A DNA stretch of 30,065 nt from an uncultured Oscillospiraceae bacterium (GCA_900543525.1 UQRS01000017.1:1-30065); one strand, 5' to 3'. Counted from the stretch's first letter, positions 14,769 to 25,220 are shown. The notes: a model not told the origin generated them from the sequence alone. Made by a program: numbers and translations.

Positions 14769-15695
14769 CTACAGCTCCTCTCTGATAAATTGCCGGATGA
14801 GGTCATAGGTCTCCCGCACGAGGGGGAATTTTTCATCCAGAGAAAAATAGCCGTGCAGCGCGTCGGGCATGCGGCGGATCACCACCCGGTTTCCGGCCGC
14901 TTCGAGGCGGCGGGCATACTCCTCTCCCTCATCCCGAAGGGGGTCGTACTCGGCCGAGATCAGCAGCGTATCCGGCTGATTGGCATAGGAGTCGGCCAGC
15001 AAGGGGGCGAAGTAGGGATTTTCAAAATCCTCCGCTTTGGAGGCGTAAAGCTCCATATACTCGCAAATACGCCGGGAGGTCAGGAGGTAATCCTTCCCGT
15101 TTTCACGCACCGATGGGAAGGGAGAGGCCTCCGTATGGTCGGCGGCTGTGGCGGGGTAAAGCAGAATCTGCCGGGTGACCGAAAACTCCCCACGGTCGCG
15201 CGCCATCAGCGAGACGGCCGCCGCAAGGTTGCCGCCGGCGCTGTCCCCGATCAGGAGGATGTGGTCGGCCGTGGTCTCCAGCCGCGCGGGATCGCTGTAT
15301 AACTCCTTCGCGACGGCATAGCAGTCCTGCAGCCCCTCCGGAAAAGGACTCTCGGGCGCCAACGCATATTCGACCGAGATCACCCTGCAGCCCAGATTCC
15401 GGGCCAGCCCGACGCACACGCGGTTGTAGGTCTCCACACTTTCGGTGGCCCAGCCGCCTCCGTGGAAAAACAGGAGGATGTGGTCGCTTTCCCGCTGCAC
15501 CGGCGCATAGATCCGCACGCCGACCTCCCGCCCGGCCGAAAAAACCTTGCGATCCAGATGACGGTACAGGTTTCCGAGCAGGTGCGGCGCTTTGATCTGC
15601 TTGGCGACCCGCTCGATCTTCAGGGTTTTGCGGATGTCGATATCGGGATAGGACAGCGCCTTGAGCGCCAGCCGCATTGCTTTGTTGATTGCCAT
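14769..15695 (-). CDS. Alpha/beta hydrolase of the hormone-sensitive lipase (HSL) type
   Basis: 308 residues. An esterase/lipase with the HSL oxyanion motif HGGGW (78-82), nucleophile elbow GDSAGGN with Ser 152, and the rest of the triad at Asp 251 (SAEYDPLRDE) and His 281 (ALHGYF). The N-terminal 70 residues are a helical cap as in the family. It is probably cytoplasmic, as no signal peptide is seen. ATG 15695 has GGAGG six bases upstream. It is the first gene of the three-gene cassette with the acyltransferase and the zinc-ribbon membrane protein, which suggests it removes or proofreads the acyl group that the acyltransferase adds; this is inference. Confidence 0.9.
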   Translation of the reverse strand: MAINKAMRLALKALSYPDIDIRKTLKIERVAKQIKAPHLLGNLYRHLDRKVFSAGREVGVRIYAPVQRESDHILLFFHGGGWATESVETYNRVCVGLARNLGCRVISVEYALAPESPFPEGLQDCYAVAKELYSDPARLETTADHILLIGDSAGGNLAAAVSLMARDRGEFSVTRQILLYPATAADHTEASPFPSVRENGKDYLLTSRRICEYMELYASKAEDFENPYFAPLLADSYANQPDTLLISAEYDPLRDEGEEYARRLEAAGNRVVIRRMPDALHGYFSLDEKFPLVRETYDLIRQFIREEL

Positions 15696-15978
15696 AAACT
15701 ACCTCCGTAAAATAGCCTTACATCAATCCATATGCTAAAAAAGCCCGCCGCCGGCCGCAAGCCGAAACGCCTCCTTTATGAGAGAGATGGGGCAAAAAAC
15801 CTCCAAACCTTTGCCGCAGGCGGCGCTCGCCGGAGAAGGGGATTTTCCGTAGCGCCCGACTGCCCTCCCATCGTTTCACCGTTTGAAGAGAAAGCGCGGC
15901 GGGACAGGCCGAGGGGCGGCCGGGCTCGGTAAAGCCTTAAACCCCTTTTTCCGGCGCCGAGTCGAGGGGGCCGAAGCC
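15696..15978. other. GC-rich intergenic region, no gene seen
   Basis: About 280 bases between two minus-strand genes. It contains GC-rich inverted segments (GCCGCCGGC near 15748) and, just after the TfoX-N stop on the minus strand, two loosely similar stretches starting TTAAGGCTT. Small ORFs lack ribosome sites. No convincing promoter for the hydrolase operon was found. Confidence 0.4.
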
Positions 15979-16305
15979 TTAAGACGTTGTCCGTCGGCTG
16001 TGCGGCTTGGGGAGGGGTGTGATCGGCTCGATTGTGTCAATCACCGCCCGGCGAAGCGGCGCGTTTTCGACATCCAGAATATAGTGCTCCTTCGCCCCGT
16101 CATACGGAAAGCCGCGCGGCGCCTCCCCCAGAAGCGGGCGGAGCTCCTCCAGCATTTTGACATACACCGTGTTGTCGCAAACCAGCAGAAGCGGCTTGCC
16201 GTGGATGTAGACCATGTATTCTCCAAACATCTTTTTATACTGTACTTTTCTTTCGTCGCGGATTTGTTCGCAGACCCATTCGATATATTCTTTGGTGGTC
16301 GCCAT
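15979..16305 (-). CDS. TfoX N-terminal domain family protein
   Basis: 108 residues, the size of stand-alone TfoX-N proteins. It shows the characteristic order ATTKEYIEWVCEQI, then KKMFGEYMVYIHGKPLLLVCDNTVYVKM, then a late AKEHYILDVE. TfoX-N proteins are linked to competence regulation in Proteobacteria; in Clostridia the role is unknown, so no function is assigned. The ATG at 16303-16305 has an AGGAGGGGGG tract about nine bases upstream; two longer in-frame starts (16335, 16362) have none. Encoded divergently from copA. Confidence 0.85.
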   Translation of the reverse strand: MATTKEYIEWVCEQIRDERKVQYKKMFGEYMVYIHGKPLLLVCDNTVYVKMLEELRPLLGEAPRGFPYDGAKEHYILDVENAPLRRAVIDTIEPITPLPKPHSRRTTS

Positions 16306-16544
16306 AAAGCAGAGCCCCCCTCCTTTTGTTTCCATATTTTTTAAGATACCACATCTTGACAAAAACGTATAGTGCGATTTTGTGAATTTTATAAAAACGG
16401 CCGCGGCGGGTTAAAATATTTTCTGTTTGGCAGAGGCGGTTTTCCCGCCGCTTTGGGGAAAAATAACCCCGGCCTTCTGTTTTGCAATTTGCAGATGCGC
16501 CGGGCAAAATCTCTCTTTTACACATTTTTTGAGGGGGCAAAGGC

Positions 16545-16573
16545 TTGACAAGCCGGCGGTTCGGTTATACAAT
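16545..16573 (+). promoter_or_regulatory. Promoter of the copper operon
   Basis: TTGACA (16545-16550), 17 bp, TACAAT (16568-16573). Transcription should begin near 16580, inside the adjacent operator, so a bound repressor would block it directly. Confidence 0.8.
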
Positions 16574-16574
16574 A

Positions 16575-16598
16575 ATACCGCACCCCCGTGGGGTGTAT
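16575..16598 (+). promoter_or_regulatory. CsoR-type copper operator
   Basis: A 24-bp imperfect palindrome starting ATAC and ending GTAT, with CACCCCC at its left centre and GGGGTG on the right. This matches the known CsoR operator style (TAC...CCCC-GGGG...GTA). It overlaps the predicted transcription start of copA, and a CsoR gene is the last gene of the same operon, so copper-relieved autorepression is expected. Confidence 0.75.
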
Positions 16599-16616
16599 GG
16601 CAAAGGAGTTGAGATT

Positions 16617-19157
<2,541 letters not shown>

Positions 19158-19161
19158 GGCT

Positions 19162-19425
19162 ATGCAGGCGGATAAAAAGCAGATCACCCGACTGCTGAAA
19201 ACGGCGCGGGGACAGCTGGACGGCATTCTCGCCATGGTGGAGGAGAACCGCTACTGCATTGATATCTCCAATCAGGTGATGGCCTGCGAGGCGATGCTGC
19301 ACCGTGCGAACAAAGAGATTCTCGCCGCGCACATGAAGGGCTGCGTCAAGCATGCCATCGAAAGCGGCGAGGGGGAGGATAAGCTGGAGGAGCTGATCTC
19401 CCTGATCGACAAATTGACCAAATAA
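19162..19425 (+). CDS. csoR: CsoR-family copper-sensing repressor
   Basis: 87 residues, a typical length. All-helical DUF156 protein; the Cu+ ligand set is complete: Cys 32 (RYCIDIS), His 57 and Cys 61 (HMKGC). The N-terminal RLLKTARGQLDGI is the family DNA-binding helix. The Cys-His-Cys pattern points to copper rather than the nickel (RcnR) or persulfide (CstR) relatives. It starts 4 bp after copA, with GAGGG eight bases before the ATG, and is expected to repress the operon by binding at 16575-16598. Confidence 0.93.
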   Translation: MQADKKQITRLLKTARGQLDGILAMVEENRYCIDISNQVMACEAMLHRANKEILAAHMKGCVKHAIESGEGEDKLEELISLIDKLTK

Positions 19426-19432
19426 ATAAAAT

Positions 19433-19482
19433 TCCCGCCCGATCTTCGGCAAGGTTTCCGAGGACCGGGCGGGATGTTTTTT
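19433..19482 (+). terminator. Terminator of the copA-csoR operon
   Basis: A 17-position stem (19433-19449 with 19458-19474, one mismatch, one G-T pair) around an 8-nt loop, followed by TG and six Ts. The A/T-rich flank on the other side may also help end the convergent GH130 operon. Confidence 0.9.
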
Positions 19483-19535
19483 AAAAATGAAAGTGTTATA
19501 AAGGCGCATTCCCTACGCCAAAAGGAGGGGAGGCG

Positions 19536-20531
19536 TTATTTGCCGAGGCAGAGGCCGATCAGCGTCTCCTCCTCAGCGAAGGCGAGGCACTCGACCGTGT
19601 CGGCCGCGCCGTAGTAGATTTTGAGGCTGCCGTCTTCCTCCCGGATCAGGCCGCCGGGGAAAATTACATTCTCCCGGAAGCCCTCGCAAGCCTCATACTG
19701 GGTGTCGGGGGCGATCAGCGGCTCCTTATACACGCCGAGCACCTTGGACGGGTCGTCGAGGTCGAGCAGCATCACGCCGGCCGAGTAGCGCTTTTTCCAG
19801 GTGTCCTCCCACCCGTTTTTGCCCCGCGACTGGTCGATGTCCACTGCGTGGAAGAGGGTGAGCCAGCCTGCCTTTGTCCGTATGGGAGGGGCGGCCGGGC
19901 CGGTTTTGTCGTTGGCAAACGGAACCTCCTCCACACCCAGGATCAGCTTGGATTCCCCCCAGAATTTCAGATCCGGAGAGAAGGAAATCCAGGTGTCGAA
20001 GCGATCCCTCCCGCGGGAGTAGACCGGCATCGGCCGCTCCAGCCGGGCGTACATGCCGCCGATTTTTTCGGGGAAAAGAACCATGTTGCGGTTGTCCGGC
20101 ACCGAGAGGCTGAGAATCTCCAGCCCGGAGAAATCGTCCGGGATCCGGCCGATACCGCCCCGCAGGCCGTGGTGGGTATCCATCGCAAAGCAGACGTAGA
20201 GGGTATCCTCGATCACGGTCAGCCGCGGGTCATAGATACGGGTGACCTCCGGATCGTGCAGGCGGGCGGCGTCAAAGAAAGGCTCTGCCTCCGGCCGCCA
20301 GTGCAGGCCGTCTTCGCTGAAGGCCAGGCCGAGGTTGCAGCCGCCGAACCGGCCGCCGCTGATATAATCATAATCATTGCGGAACAGCATGACATAGCGC
20401 CCCTGATACTTGCAGACGCCGGCGTTGAAAATGCAGTTCGCGTTATAGGGGATGTCCTTCCCCGCGAGAAGGGGGTTATCCGCATACCGGCGGATGGCCG
20501 GACTCGATTTCAGAAACGGTTCGACAAACAT
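19536..20531 (-). CDS. GH130 family beta-mannoside phosphorylase
   Basis: 331 residues, five-bladed propeller family GH130, whose members phosphorolyse beta-mannosides to mannose-1-phosphate. Visible: NPLLAG, CIFNAG, FRNDYD, the catalytic Asp 101 in IYDPRLT, and the phosphate-site segments NRNMVLFPEK, PPIRTKAGW and LFHAV, which favour a phosphorylase over the hydrolase members. No signal peptide, so cytoplasmic. The exact substrate (mannosyl-glucose, mannan oligomer or other) cannot be read. ATG 20531 has GAGAGGAAGG eight bases upstream; a longer frame start at 20600 lacks one. Last gene of the five-gene sugar operon, 90 bp after the SDR gene. Confidence 0.9.
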   Translation of the reverse strand: MFVEPFLKSSPAIRRYADNPLLAGKDIPYNANCIFNAGVCKYQGRYVMLFRNDYDYISGGRFGGCNLGLAFSEDGLHWRPEAEPFFDAARLHDPEVTRIYDPRLTVIEDTLYVCFAMDTHHGLRGGIGRIPDDFSGLEILSLSVPDNRNMVLFPEKIGGMYARLERPMPVYSRGRDRFDTWISFSPDLKFWGESKLILGVEEVPFANDKTGPAAPPIRTKAGWLTLFHAVDIDQSRGKNGWEDTWKKRYSAGVMLLDLDDPSKVLGVYKEPLIAPDTQYEACEGFRENVIFPGGLIREEDGSLKIYYGAADTVECLAFAEEETLIGLCLGK

Positions 20532-20621
20532 GAAAAAAACCTTCCTCTCAAACCCTGTTCGGTATAAAGCCGGCGCAAAAGCAGGCCGCTGCCCCGGCAT
20601 TTTTTGTTTGGCGGCAAAGGG

Positions 20622-21473
20622 TCAAACACCCGAGTAGGCGGCAAAACCGCCGTCCACCGGAATTACGGTGCCGTTGACAAAGCCGCTGGCCTCCTCCGAT
20701 GCGAGCCAGAGAAGGGTGCCGATCAGATCCTTCGGCTCCCCAAAGCGCTTTTGCGGGGTGTGGGCGATGATCTTCTCCGCCCGGGGCTTGAAGCTGCCGT
20801 CCGGGTTTAAAAGGAGGTCGCGGTTCTGATTGGTGATAAAGAAGCCGGGGGCGATGGCGTTGACCCGGATGCCGGCCGGCGCAAAATAAACCGCCAGCCA
20901 CTGCGTCAGGTTGGAGACGGCCGCCTTGGCCGCCGAGTAGGCCGGAATTTTAGTAAGCGGCCGGAACGCGTTCATGGATGAGACGTTGAGAATGCTTCCG
21001 CCGCGGCCGAGCATATCCTTTGCGAAGGCCTGCGTTGTGAGGACGGCCGCCTTGACATTCAAATCAAAGACAAAGCCGAACTTTTCCCCGTCAATGTCGA
21101 AGAAGGACTTCTCCCCCGCGAGGTCGAGGCAGTCGGGGTCAAAAACCTCCTGTGACGTGGTGGCGGCCGGGTTGTTGCCGCCCGCCCCGTTGATGAGGAG
21201 GTCGCAGGGGCCGAGCGCCTCCCGCACGCGAGCTGCGGCCGCGGCAAGGCTCTCGGGCTTCAGGCAGTCGGCCTCAACCCCGATGGCGGTGCCGCCGGCG
21301 GCACGGATTTTCTCAGCCGCCGCTTCGGCCGCCTGCGGGTTGATGTCCAGCAGCGCGACCTTCGCTCCGGAGACGGCCAGCGCCTCCCCGAAAGCGGAGC
21401 AGAGGACGCCGCCTCCGCCCGTGATAACCGCGACCTTGCCGGCAAGGTCGGCGTGAAAGGTGTTCAGTTTCAT
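20622..21473 (-). CDS. SDR-type D-mannonate oxidoreductase (fructuronate reductase)
   Basis: 283 residues, short-chain dehydrogenase. NAD(P) site TGGGGVLCSAFG (18-29), NGAGGNN (95-101), catalytic Ser 165, Tyr 179 and Lys 183 (YSAAK). The sequence style, with a long insertion between NGAGGNN and the catalytic Ser and a late FFITNQNR, matches the Bacillus YjmF/UxuB-type enzymes that interconvert D-fructuronate and D-mannonate. The start ATG overlaps the uxuA stop (ATGA, 4 bp), so translation is coupled; GAAGGGAG lies upstream. Together with uxuA it forms the fructuronate to 2-keto-3-deoxygluconate branch of glucuronate catabolism. Confidence 0.87.
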   Translation of the reverse strand: MKLNTFHADLAGKVAVITGGGGVLCSAFGEALAVSGAKVALLDINPQAAEAAAEKIRAAGGTAIGVEADCLKPESLAAAAARVREALGPCDLLINGAGGNNPAATTSQEVFDPDCLDLAGEKSFFDIDGEKFGFVFDLNVKAAVLTTQAFAKDMLGRGGSILNVSSMNAFRPLTKIPAYSAAKAAVSNLTQWLAVYFAPAGIRVNAIAPGFFITNQNRDLLLNPDGSFKPRAEKIIAHTPQKRFGEPKDLIGTLLWLASEEASGFVNGTVIPVDGGFAAYSGV

Positions 21474-22522
21474 TTTGTTTTTGCTCCCTTCTCCAGCGTT
21501 TCCCATATGCCGCAGAGGTAGGCGGCGCCGAGCGCCCGGTCGTATAAGCCGTAGCCGGGGCGGCCGTCCTCTCCCCAAATATTGCGGCCGTGATCCGGTC
21601 GGATGTATCCGTCAAAGCCGTTGTCATAGAGGGCTTTCAAAATCGCGTACATATCCAGCGACCCGGCGCGGCTGAGGTGTGCCGACTCACAGAAATCTCC
21701 CCCGCTGCCGATCGTAACGTTGCGGGCGTGCAGGAAGGGGATGCGGTCGCGGGCGGCAAATTCGGCCGCGATGGCCGGGAGGTCATTTTTGGGATGGCAG
21801 CCCAGCGATCCGGTACAGAGGGTGATGCCGTTGCAGGGGCTGTCATACAGCCGCACCAGCCGGTCGAGCGCGTCGCGGTCGGTGATGATGCGCGGCAGGC
21901 CGAAAATCCCCCACGGCGGATCGTCCGGGTGGATGGCCATTTTGACCCCGACCTCCTCACATACCGGGATGACCCGGCGCAAAAAGTAGCCGAGGTTTTC
22001 CCACAGCTTTTCGGTATCAACGGACTTGTAGGCCTCCAGCAGGCCGAGAAGCTCCGCGCGGGTATAGCTCTCGTCCCATCCGGGGAGAGAGAGCTCACTC
22101 TCTGCCGGGTTCATCGCCCGGACCGCCGCAGCCTCAAAAGCGAGGGCGGTCGAGCCATCCTCCAGCCGGTGGGAGAGGTCGCTGCGCAGCCAGTCAAAGA
22201 CCGGCATAAAGTTATAGCAGATGACCCGCACGCCGGCGTCGGCCAGATTGCGGACGGTTGTGCAGTAGTTGTCGATCAGCCGGTCGCGGCTGTCGGCGCC
22301 CATCTTGATATCCTCATGCACCGGGACGCTCTCGATCACTTCGAACGAGAGGCCGGCGGCTGCAATCGGCGCCTTTACCGCCGCAATCCGCTCGGGTGTC
22401 CAGACCTCCCCCACAGGGACGTCGTAAACAGCCGTGACAATCCCGTCGATATAGGGCATCTGCCGGATGTGTGCAAGCGGTATCTGGTCGGCGGCGTTAT
22501 ACCACCGAAAGGTCATTTTCAT
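21470..22522 (-). CDS. uxuA: Mannonate dehydratase
   Basis: 350 residues, the usual length. TIM-barrel enzyme that converts D-mannonate to 2-keto-3-deoxy-D-gluconate using a divalent metal. Family motifs: N-terminal MTFRWYN, YNFMPVFDW (103-111), IHPDDPPWGIFGLPRI (from 197) with the metal His 198, LCTGSLG, FLHARNV (264-270) and IRPDHGR. It starts at the ATG at 22522, preceded by AGGGGAA; a slightly downstream ATG (22516) is also possible. It lies 17 bp after the Gfo/Idh gene and overlaps the SDR gene by 4 bp. uxaC and the keto-deoxygluconate kinase and aldolase are not in the window. Confidence 0.95.
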   Translation of the reverse strand: MKMTFRWYNAADQIPLAHIRQMPYIDGIVTAVYDVPVGEVWTPERIAAVKAPIAAAGLSFEVIESVPVHEDIKMGADSRDRLIDNYCTTVRNLADAGVRVICYNFMPVFDWLRSDLSHRLEDGSTALAFEAAAVRAMNPAESELSLPGWDESYTRAELLGLLEAYKSVDTEKLWENLGYFLRRVIPVCEEVGVKMAIHPDDPPWGIFGLPRIITDRDALDRLVRLYDSPCNGITLCTGSLGCHPKNDLPAIAAEFAARDRIPFLHARNVTIGSGGDFCESAHLSRAGSLDMYAILKALYDNGFDGYIRPDHGRNIWGEDGRPGYGLYDRALGAAYLCGIWETLEKGAKTK

Positions 22523-22539
22523 AAAAAACAGTTCCCCTC

Positions 22540-23700
22540 TCAATAGGTTCCGGAGAGGTCGGCGACCGCGCCGCTGCCCTCCGGCTTTTGGTAGGTAGAG
22601 GTTTTGATCCGCTCCTGCAGCAGGTCGTAGAACAGATTCTCATCCAGCGGCAGCTCGACCGTCTTCCCGGTCCAGGAGGAGAGGTGAATGGCGTTGGAGA
22701 TGGTCAGGCCGTTGATTCCCTCCTCGCCGGGGGCGAGCAGCGGCGTACCGCGCAGGATGGCGTCGATAAAGTTGTTGCAGATACCGATGTGCTGCGGCGA
22801 GTCGCCATGAATCGGAATCTCGACGTTCCAGGCCTCCGGCTTGTCGAAGCCGCCCTGCGCGGTTTTTAAAAACTCGGCAACCGAGCCGCGCAGGCGGGTG
22901 TAGGTCAGTCGGTTGTTTTCGATAATCACCTTGCCGCGGTCGCCGCTGATCTCCAGCCGGTTGGTGCCGGGCGCGTCGCCGGTCGAGGTGACAAAGACGC
23001 CGGTCGCTCCGTTCGGATATTCCAGGTAGGCGGTCACGTCATCCTCCACCTCGATGTCGTGGAACTTGCCGTAAGAGCAGAAGGCGGTCACCTTGCTCGG
23101 CATACCGCACAGCCACTGCAGCAGATCCAGCTGATGCGGATCCTGATTGAGCAGTACGCCGCCGCCTTCGCCGCCCCAGGTAGCGCGCCAGCTTCCGGAG
23201 TTATAGTAGCTCTGGGTGCGGAACCAGTCGGTGATGATCCAGTTGACCCGGGTCAGCTCTCCCAGCTCGCCCGAGGAGATCAGGTCCTTGACCTTCTGGT
23301 AAAGCGGGTTGGTGCGCTGATTGAACATCAGGCCGAAAACCCGATCGGTTTTTGCGGCGGCCTCATTCATCTCCCGCACCTGCCGGGTGTAGACGCCGGC
23401 CGGCTTTTCGGAAAGCACGTGCAGCCCGGCCGCAAACCCCTTGATGGCGTAAACCGGGTGGAAATAGTGGGGCGTCGCAATCAGGATGGCATCCACCTTG
23501 CCGGAGGAGATCAGATCCTCCGCCCGGTCGAAGGCGGCAACCTTCCCGCCGAGGCGTGCGACCGCCGCGTCCAGCTTTGCCTTGTCGATATCACAGACGG
23601 CGGTAATCTCCCCGTCGGGAATCCTTCCGCTTAAAAAATTGCCGATGTGGCCGGTACCCATGTTACCGAGGCCGATAATGCCAAACCGTACCTTATCCAT
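22540..23700 (-). CDS. Gfo/Idh/MocA family sugar oxidoreductase
   Basis: 386 residues. N-terminal Rossmann domain with GLGNMG (10-15) and Asp 37 (CDID, suggesting NAD), the family-defining EKPAG (98-102, Lys 99 catalytic), then a beta-sheet substrate domain with NQDPHQLDLLQW (His 189). These enzymes oxidise sugars, acids or inositols, often at C3. The substrate is unknown. ATG 23700 sits eight bases after AGGAGG. It lies second in the operon, between the TIM-barrel isomerase-like gene (30 bp upstream) and uxuA. Gfo/Idh plus TIM-barrel pairs are known from oxidative glycoside cleavage, one possible role here. Confidence 0.92.
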   Translation of the reverse strand: MDKVRFGIIGLGNMGTGHIGNFLSGRIPDGEITAVCDIDKAKLDAAVARLGGKVAAFDRAEDLISSGKVDAILIATPHYFHPVYAIKGFAAGLHVLSEKPAGVYTRQVREMNEAAAKTDRVFGLMFNQRTNPLYQKVKDLISSGELGELTRVNWIITDWFRTQSYYNSGSWRATWGGEGGGVLLNQDPHQLDLLQWLCGMPSKVTAFCSYGKFHDIEVEDDVTAYLEYPNGATGVFVTSTGDAPGTNRLEISGDRGKVIIENNRLTYTRLRGSVAEFLKTAQGGFDKPEAWNVEIPIHGDSPQHIGICNNFIDAILRGTPLLAPGEEGINGLTISNAIHLSSWTGKTVELPLDENLFYDLLQERIKTSTYQKPEGSGAVADLSGTY

Positions 23701-23730
23701 TTTTGTCTCCTCCTTCAAAATGCGAACGCC

Positions 23731-24555
23731 TCAGGCAATCTCTGCGTCGAGGGTTTTCAGAATATTTATGAGAGCGGTGTGCGCCAGCTTGAATTTGTCC
23801 GCGCCGCAGACGGCGATGTCCCCCGTCTCCAGATGCGGCTCGAGAGAAAGAAAGCCGTCATACCCACGGTCGGCCAGCTGTCCCAGAATCCATGCGAGGT
23901 TGCCGTCCCCCTCGCCGCTCGGCACGACCCGGCCGTTTTCGGCCAGCGCGTCTTTGATGTGCATGTACACGATGTCCTCCTTCAAAAGGTCGAAGGCGGC
24001 TTTGGTTTCGACCCCGCACTGAACAAAGTTGGCCGGGTCGAAAATCCCCCGCACAACCGCGGGATCGCAGGCATTCAAAATATTGCGGCAGCGCTCGGCC
24101 GTATCGCCGTAGATGCCCTTCTCATTCTCGTGCAGAAGCCGGATTCCGCTCCCTTTTACATAGTCGGCAAAGCGGCTCCAGCGCTCTAACACCTCGTCCT
24201 TGTAGATCTCGGGATCGTCCCCCTTCGGGATAAAAAAGCTGAACATGCGGATGTAGCCGGTCTCCATAATTCCGGCAATTTCCACCACCCGCTTGAATTT
24301 ATCAAAATGCGGCGCGAAATCGTCGCGGATGCCGATTTTCCCGATCGGCGACCCCACGGCCGAGAGGCGAAATCCCCTTGCATCCAGACGCTTTTTAATC
24401 TCCTTCGCCGCGTCGGGAGTATAGTCGGAAAGATTTTTCCCCTCCACACCGCGCATCTCGATATACCGGATGCCGAGCGTGTCCAGGGTGTCCATCTGTT
24501 TGTCCAGGCTGTCGTCAATTTCATCCGCAAAACCGGAGAGGGTAAATCTGCTCAT
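23731..24555 (-). CDS. Sugar phosphate isomerase/epimerase-like TIM-barrel protein (AP endonuclease 2 superfamily)
   Basis: 274 residues, xylose-isomerase-like TIM barrel. Putative metal ligands appear in the expected order: Glu in LLHENEKG, Asp in FDPANF, His in YMHIKDA, and Glu in LSLEPH. Members include hydroxypyruvate isomerase, inosose dehydratase, sugar epimerases and 3-keto-glycoside lyases; which one applies cannot be told. First gene of the operon. The ATG at 24555 is preceded by AAGGAG at a longer than usual distance of about 13 bases, and no better start exists in frame. Confidence 0.88.
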   Translation of the reverse strand: MSRFTLSGFADEIDDSLDKQMDTLDTLGIRYIEMRGVEGKNLSDYTPDAAKEIKKRLDARGFRLSAVGSPIGKIGIRDDFAPHFDKFKRVVEIAGIMETGYIRMFSFFIPKGDDPEIYKDEVLERWSRFADYVKGSGIRLLHENEKGIYGDTAERCRNILNACDPAVVRGIFDPANFVQCGVETKAAFDLLKEDIVYMHIKDALAENGRVVPSGEGDGNLAWILGQLADRGYDGFLSLEPHLETGDIAVCGADKFKLAHTALINILKTLDAEIA

Positions 24556-24632
24556 ATTGTATTGAACGCTCCTTTTTTCAAAATCGCTCTGCCGGTGAAA
24601 ACGGCAAAAGCCATCCCCTTACATAGCTGTAT

Positions 24633-24680
24633 ATATTTTGAATTGTATCACAGGGTAACCCCGCTGTAAATTCAAAATAT
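24633..24680. promoter_or_regulatory. Sugar operon promoter between arms of a perfect 12-bp inverted repeat
   Basis: ATATTTTGAATT (24633-24644) and its exact complement AATTCAAAATAT (24669-24680) are separated by 24 bp. On the minus strand the promoter TTTACA (24665-24670), 17 bp, TACAAT (24642-24647) overlaps both arms. Each arm is itself partly symmetrical. This strongly suggests regulator sites on both sides of the promoter core. No regulator gene is adjacent. Confidence 0.75.
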
Positions 24681-24703
24681 TGCGTAAAGAAAGGATTCGG
24701 CCG

Positions 24704-24733
24704 ATTCCCGAAAAATCGCAAAAAACCGGGAAT
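24704..24733. repeat. Inverted repeat upstream of the TauE/SafE genes
   Basis: ATTCCCG (24704-24710) and CGGGAAT (24727-24733), perfect arms separated by 16 A-rich bases. It could be an operator or a weak hairpin. No clear promoter could be placed for the downstream genes. Confidence 0.4.
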
Positions 24734-24854
24734 ACTAACTTTGAAACATTGCAGCCCCGGCGGGGAAGGCAAAATGGGAAGCGGGCGTTTTTTTCGGCGC
24801 TTTTGTCCGTTTCGTCAAAGGATACCATCATAAAAAGGGAGGGCTTGAAAAACC

Positions 24855-25220
24855 ATGACCGATAAAACCAAAGGCCGGCTCTGGCTCTATCTCGGGGGCG
24901 GGGCGGTCGGCCTGATTAACGGGCTGCTCGGCTCGGGAGGCGGGATGATCGCGGTGCCCATGCTGCGCAAAATCGGCCTTTCCCAGAAGGAGTCGCACGC
25001 CACCGCCGTGATGCTGATTTTTTTCCTCTCCCTCTTTTCGGCCGCCGTTTATCTTTTTGACGGCCGGCTTGCGCTGAAAAGCACCCTGCCTTATCTGCCC
25101 GGAGGCGTGGTCGGCGCGGCGGCCGGGGCGCTGCTGCTCAAAAAAATACCGGATGGCGCGCTCCGCCGGATCTTCGGGGTTTTCATGGTTTATACAGGCG
25201 TGCGCCTGTTTTTCAAATGA
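24855..25220 (+). CDS. Half-size TauE/SafE-type membrane protein, first half
   Basis: 121 residues with about four hydrophobic segments. It carries one copy of the TauE/SafE repeat, including GLINGLLGSGGGMIAVPML (residues 19-37), the glycine-rich re-entrant motif at the start of each half of the usual 250-residue anion exporters. The next gene encodes the matching second half and overlaps it by 4 bp (ATGA), so the two probably assemble as a heterodimer. The substrate (sulfite, sulfoacetate or another anion) is unknown. GGGAGGG lies about 11 bases upstream of the ATG. Confidence 0.85.
   Translation: MTDKTKGRLWLYLGGGAVGLINGLLGSGGGMIAVPMLRKIGLSQKESHATAVMLIFFLSLFSAAVYLFDGRLALKSTLPYLPGGVVGAAAGALLLKKIPDGALRRIFGVFMVYTGVRLFFK

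Larger units (their letters stand above)
16306..16616. other. Divergent intergenic region between the TfoX-N gene and copA
   Basis: It holds the copA promoter and operator at its right end (16545-16598). Two small hairpins lie in the middle (GGCGG/CCGCC at 16435-16449 and GGGG/CCCC at 16455-16470). The left part is AT-rich and may hold the TfoX-N promoter, but no good -35/-10 pair was found there. Confidence 0.45.
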
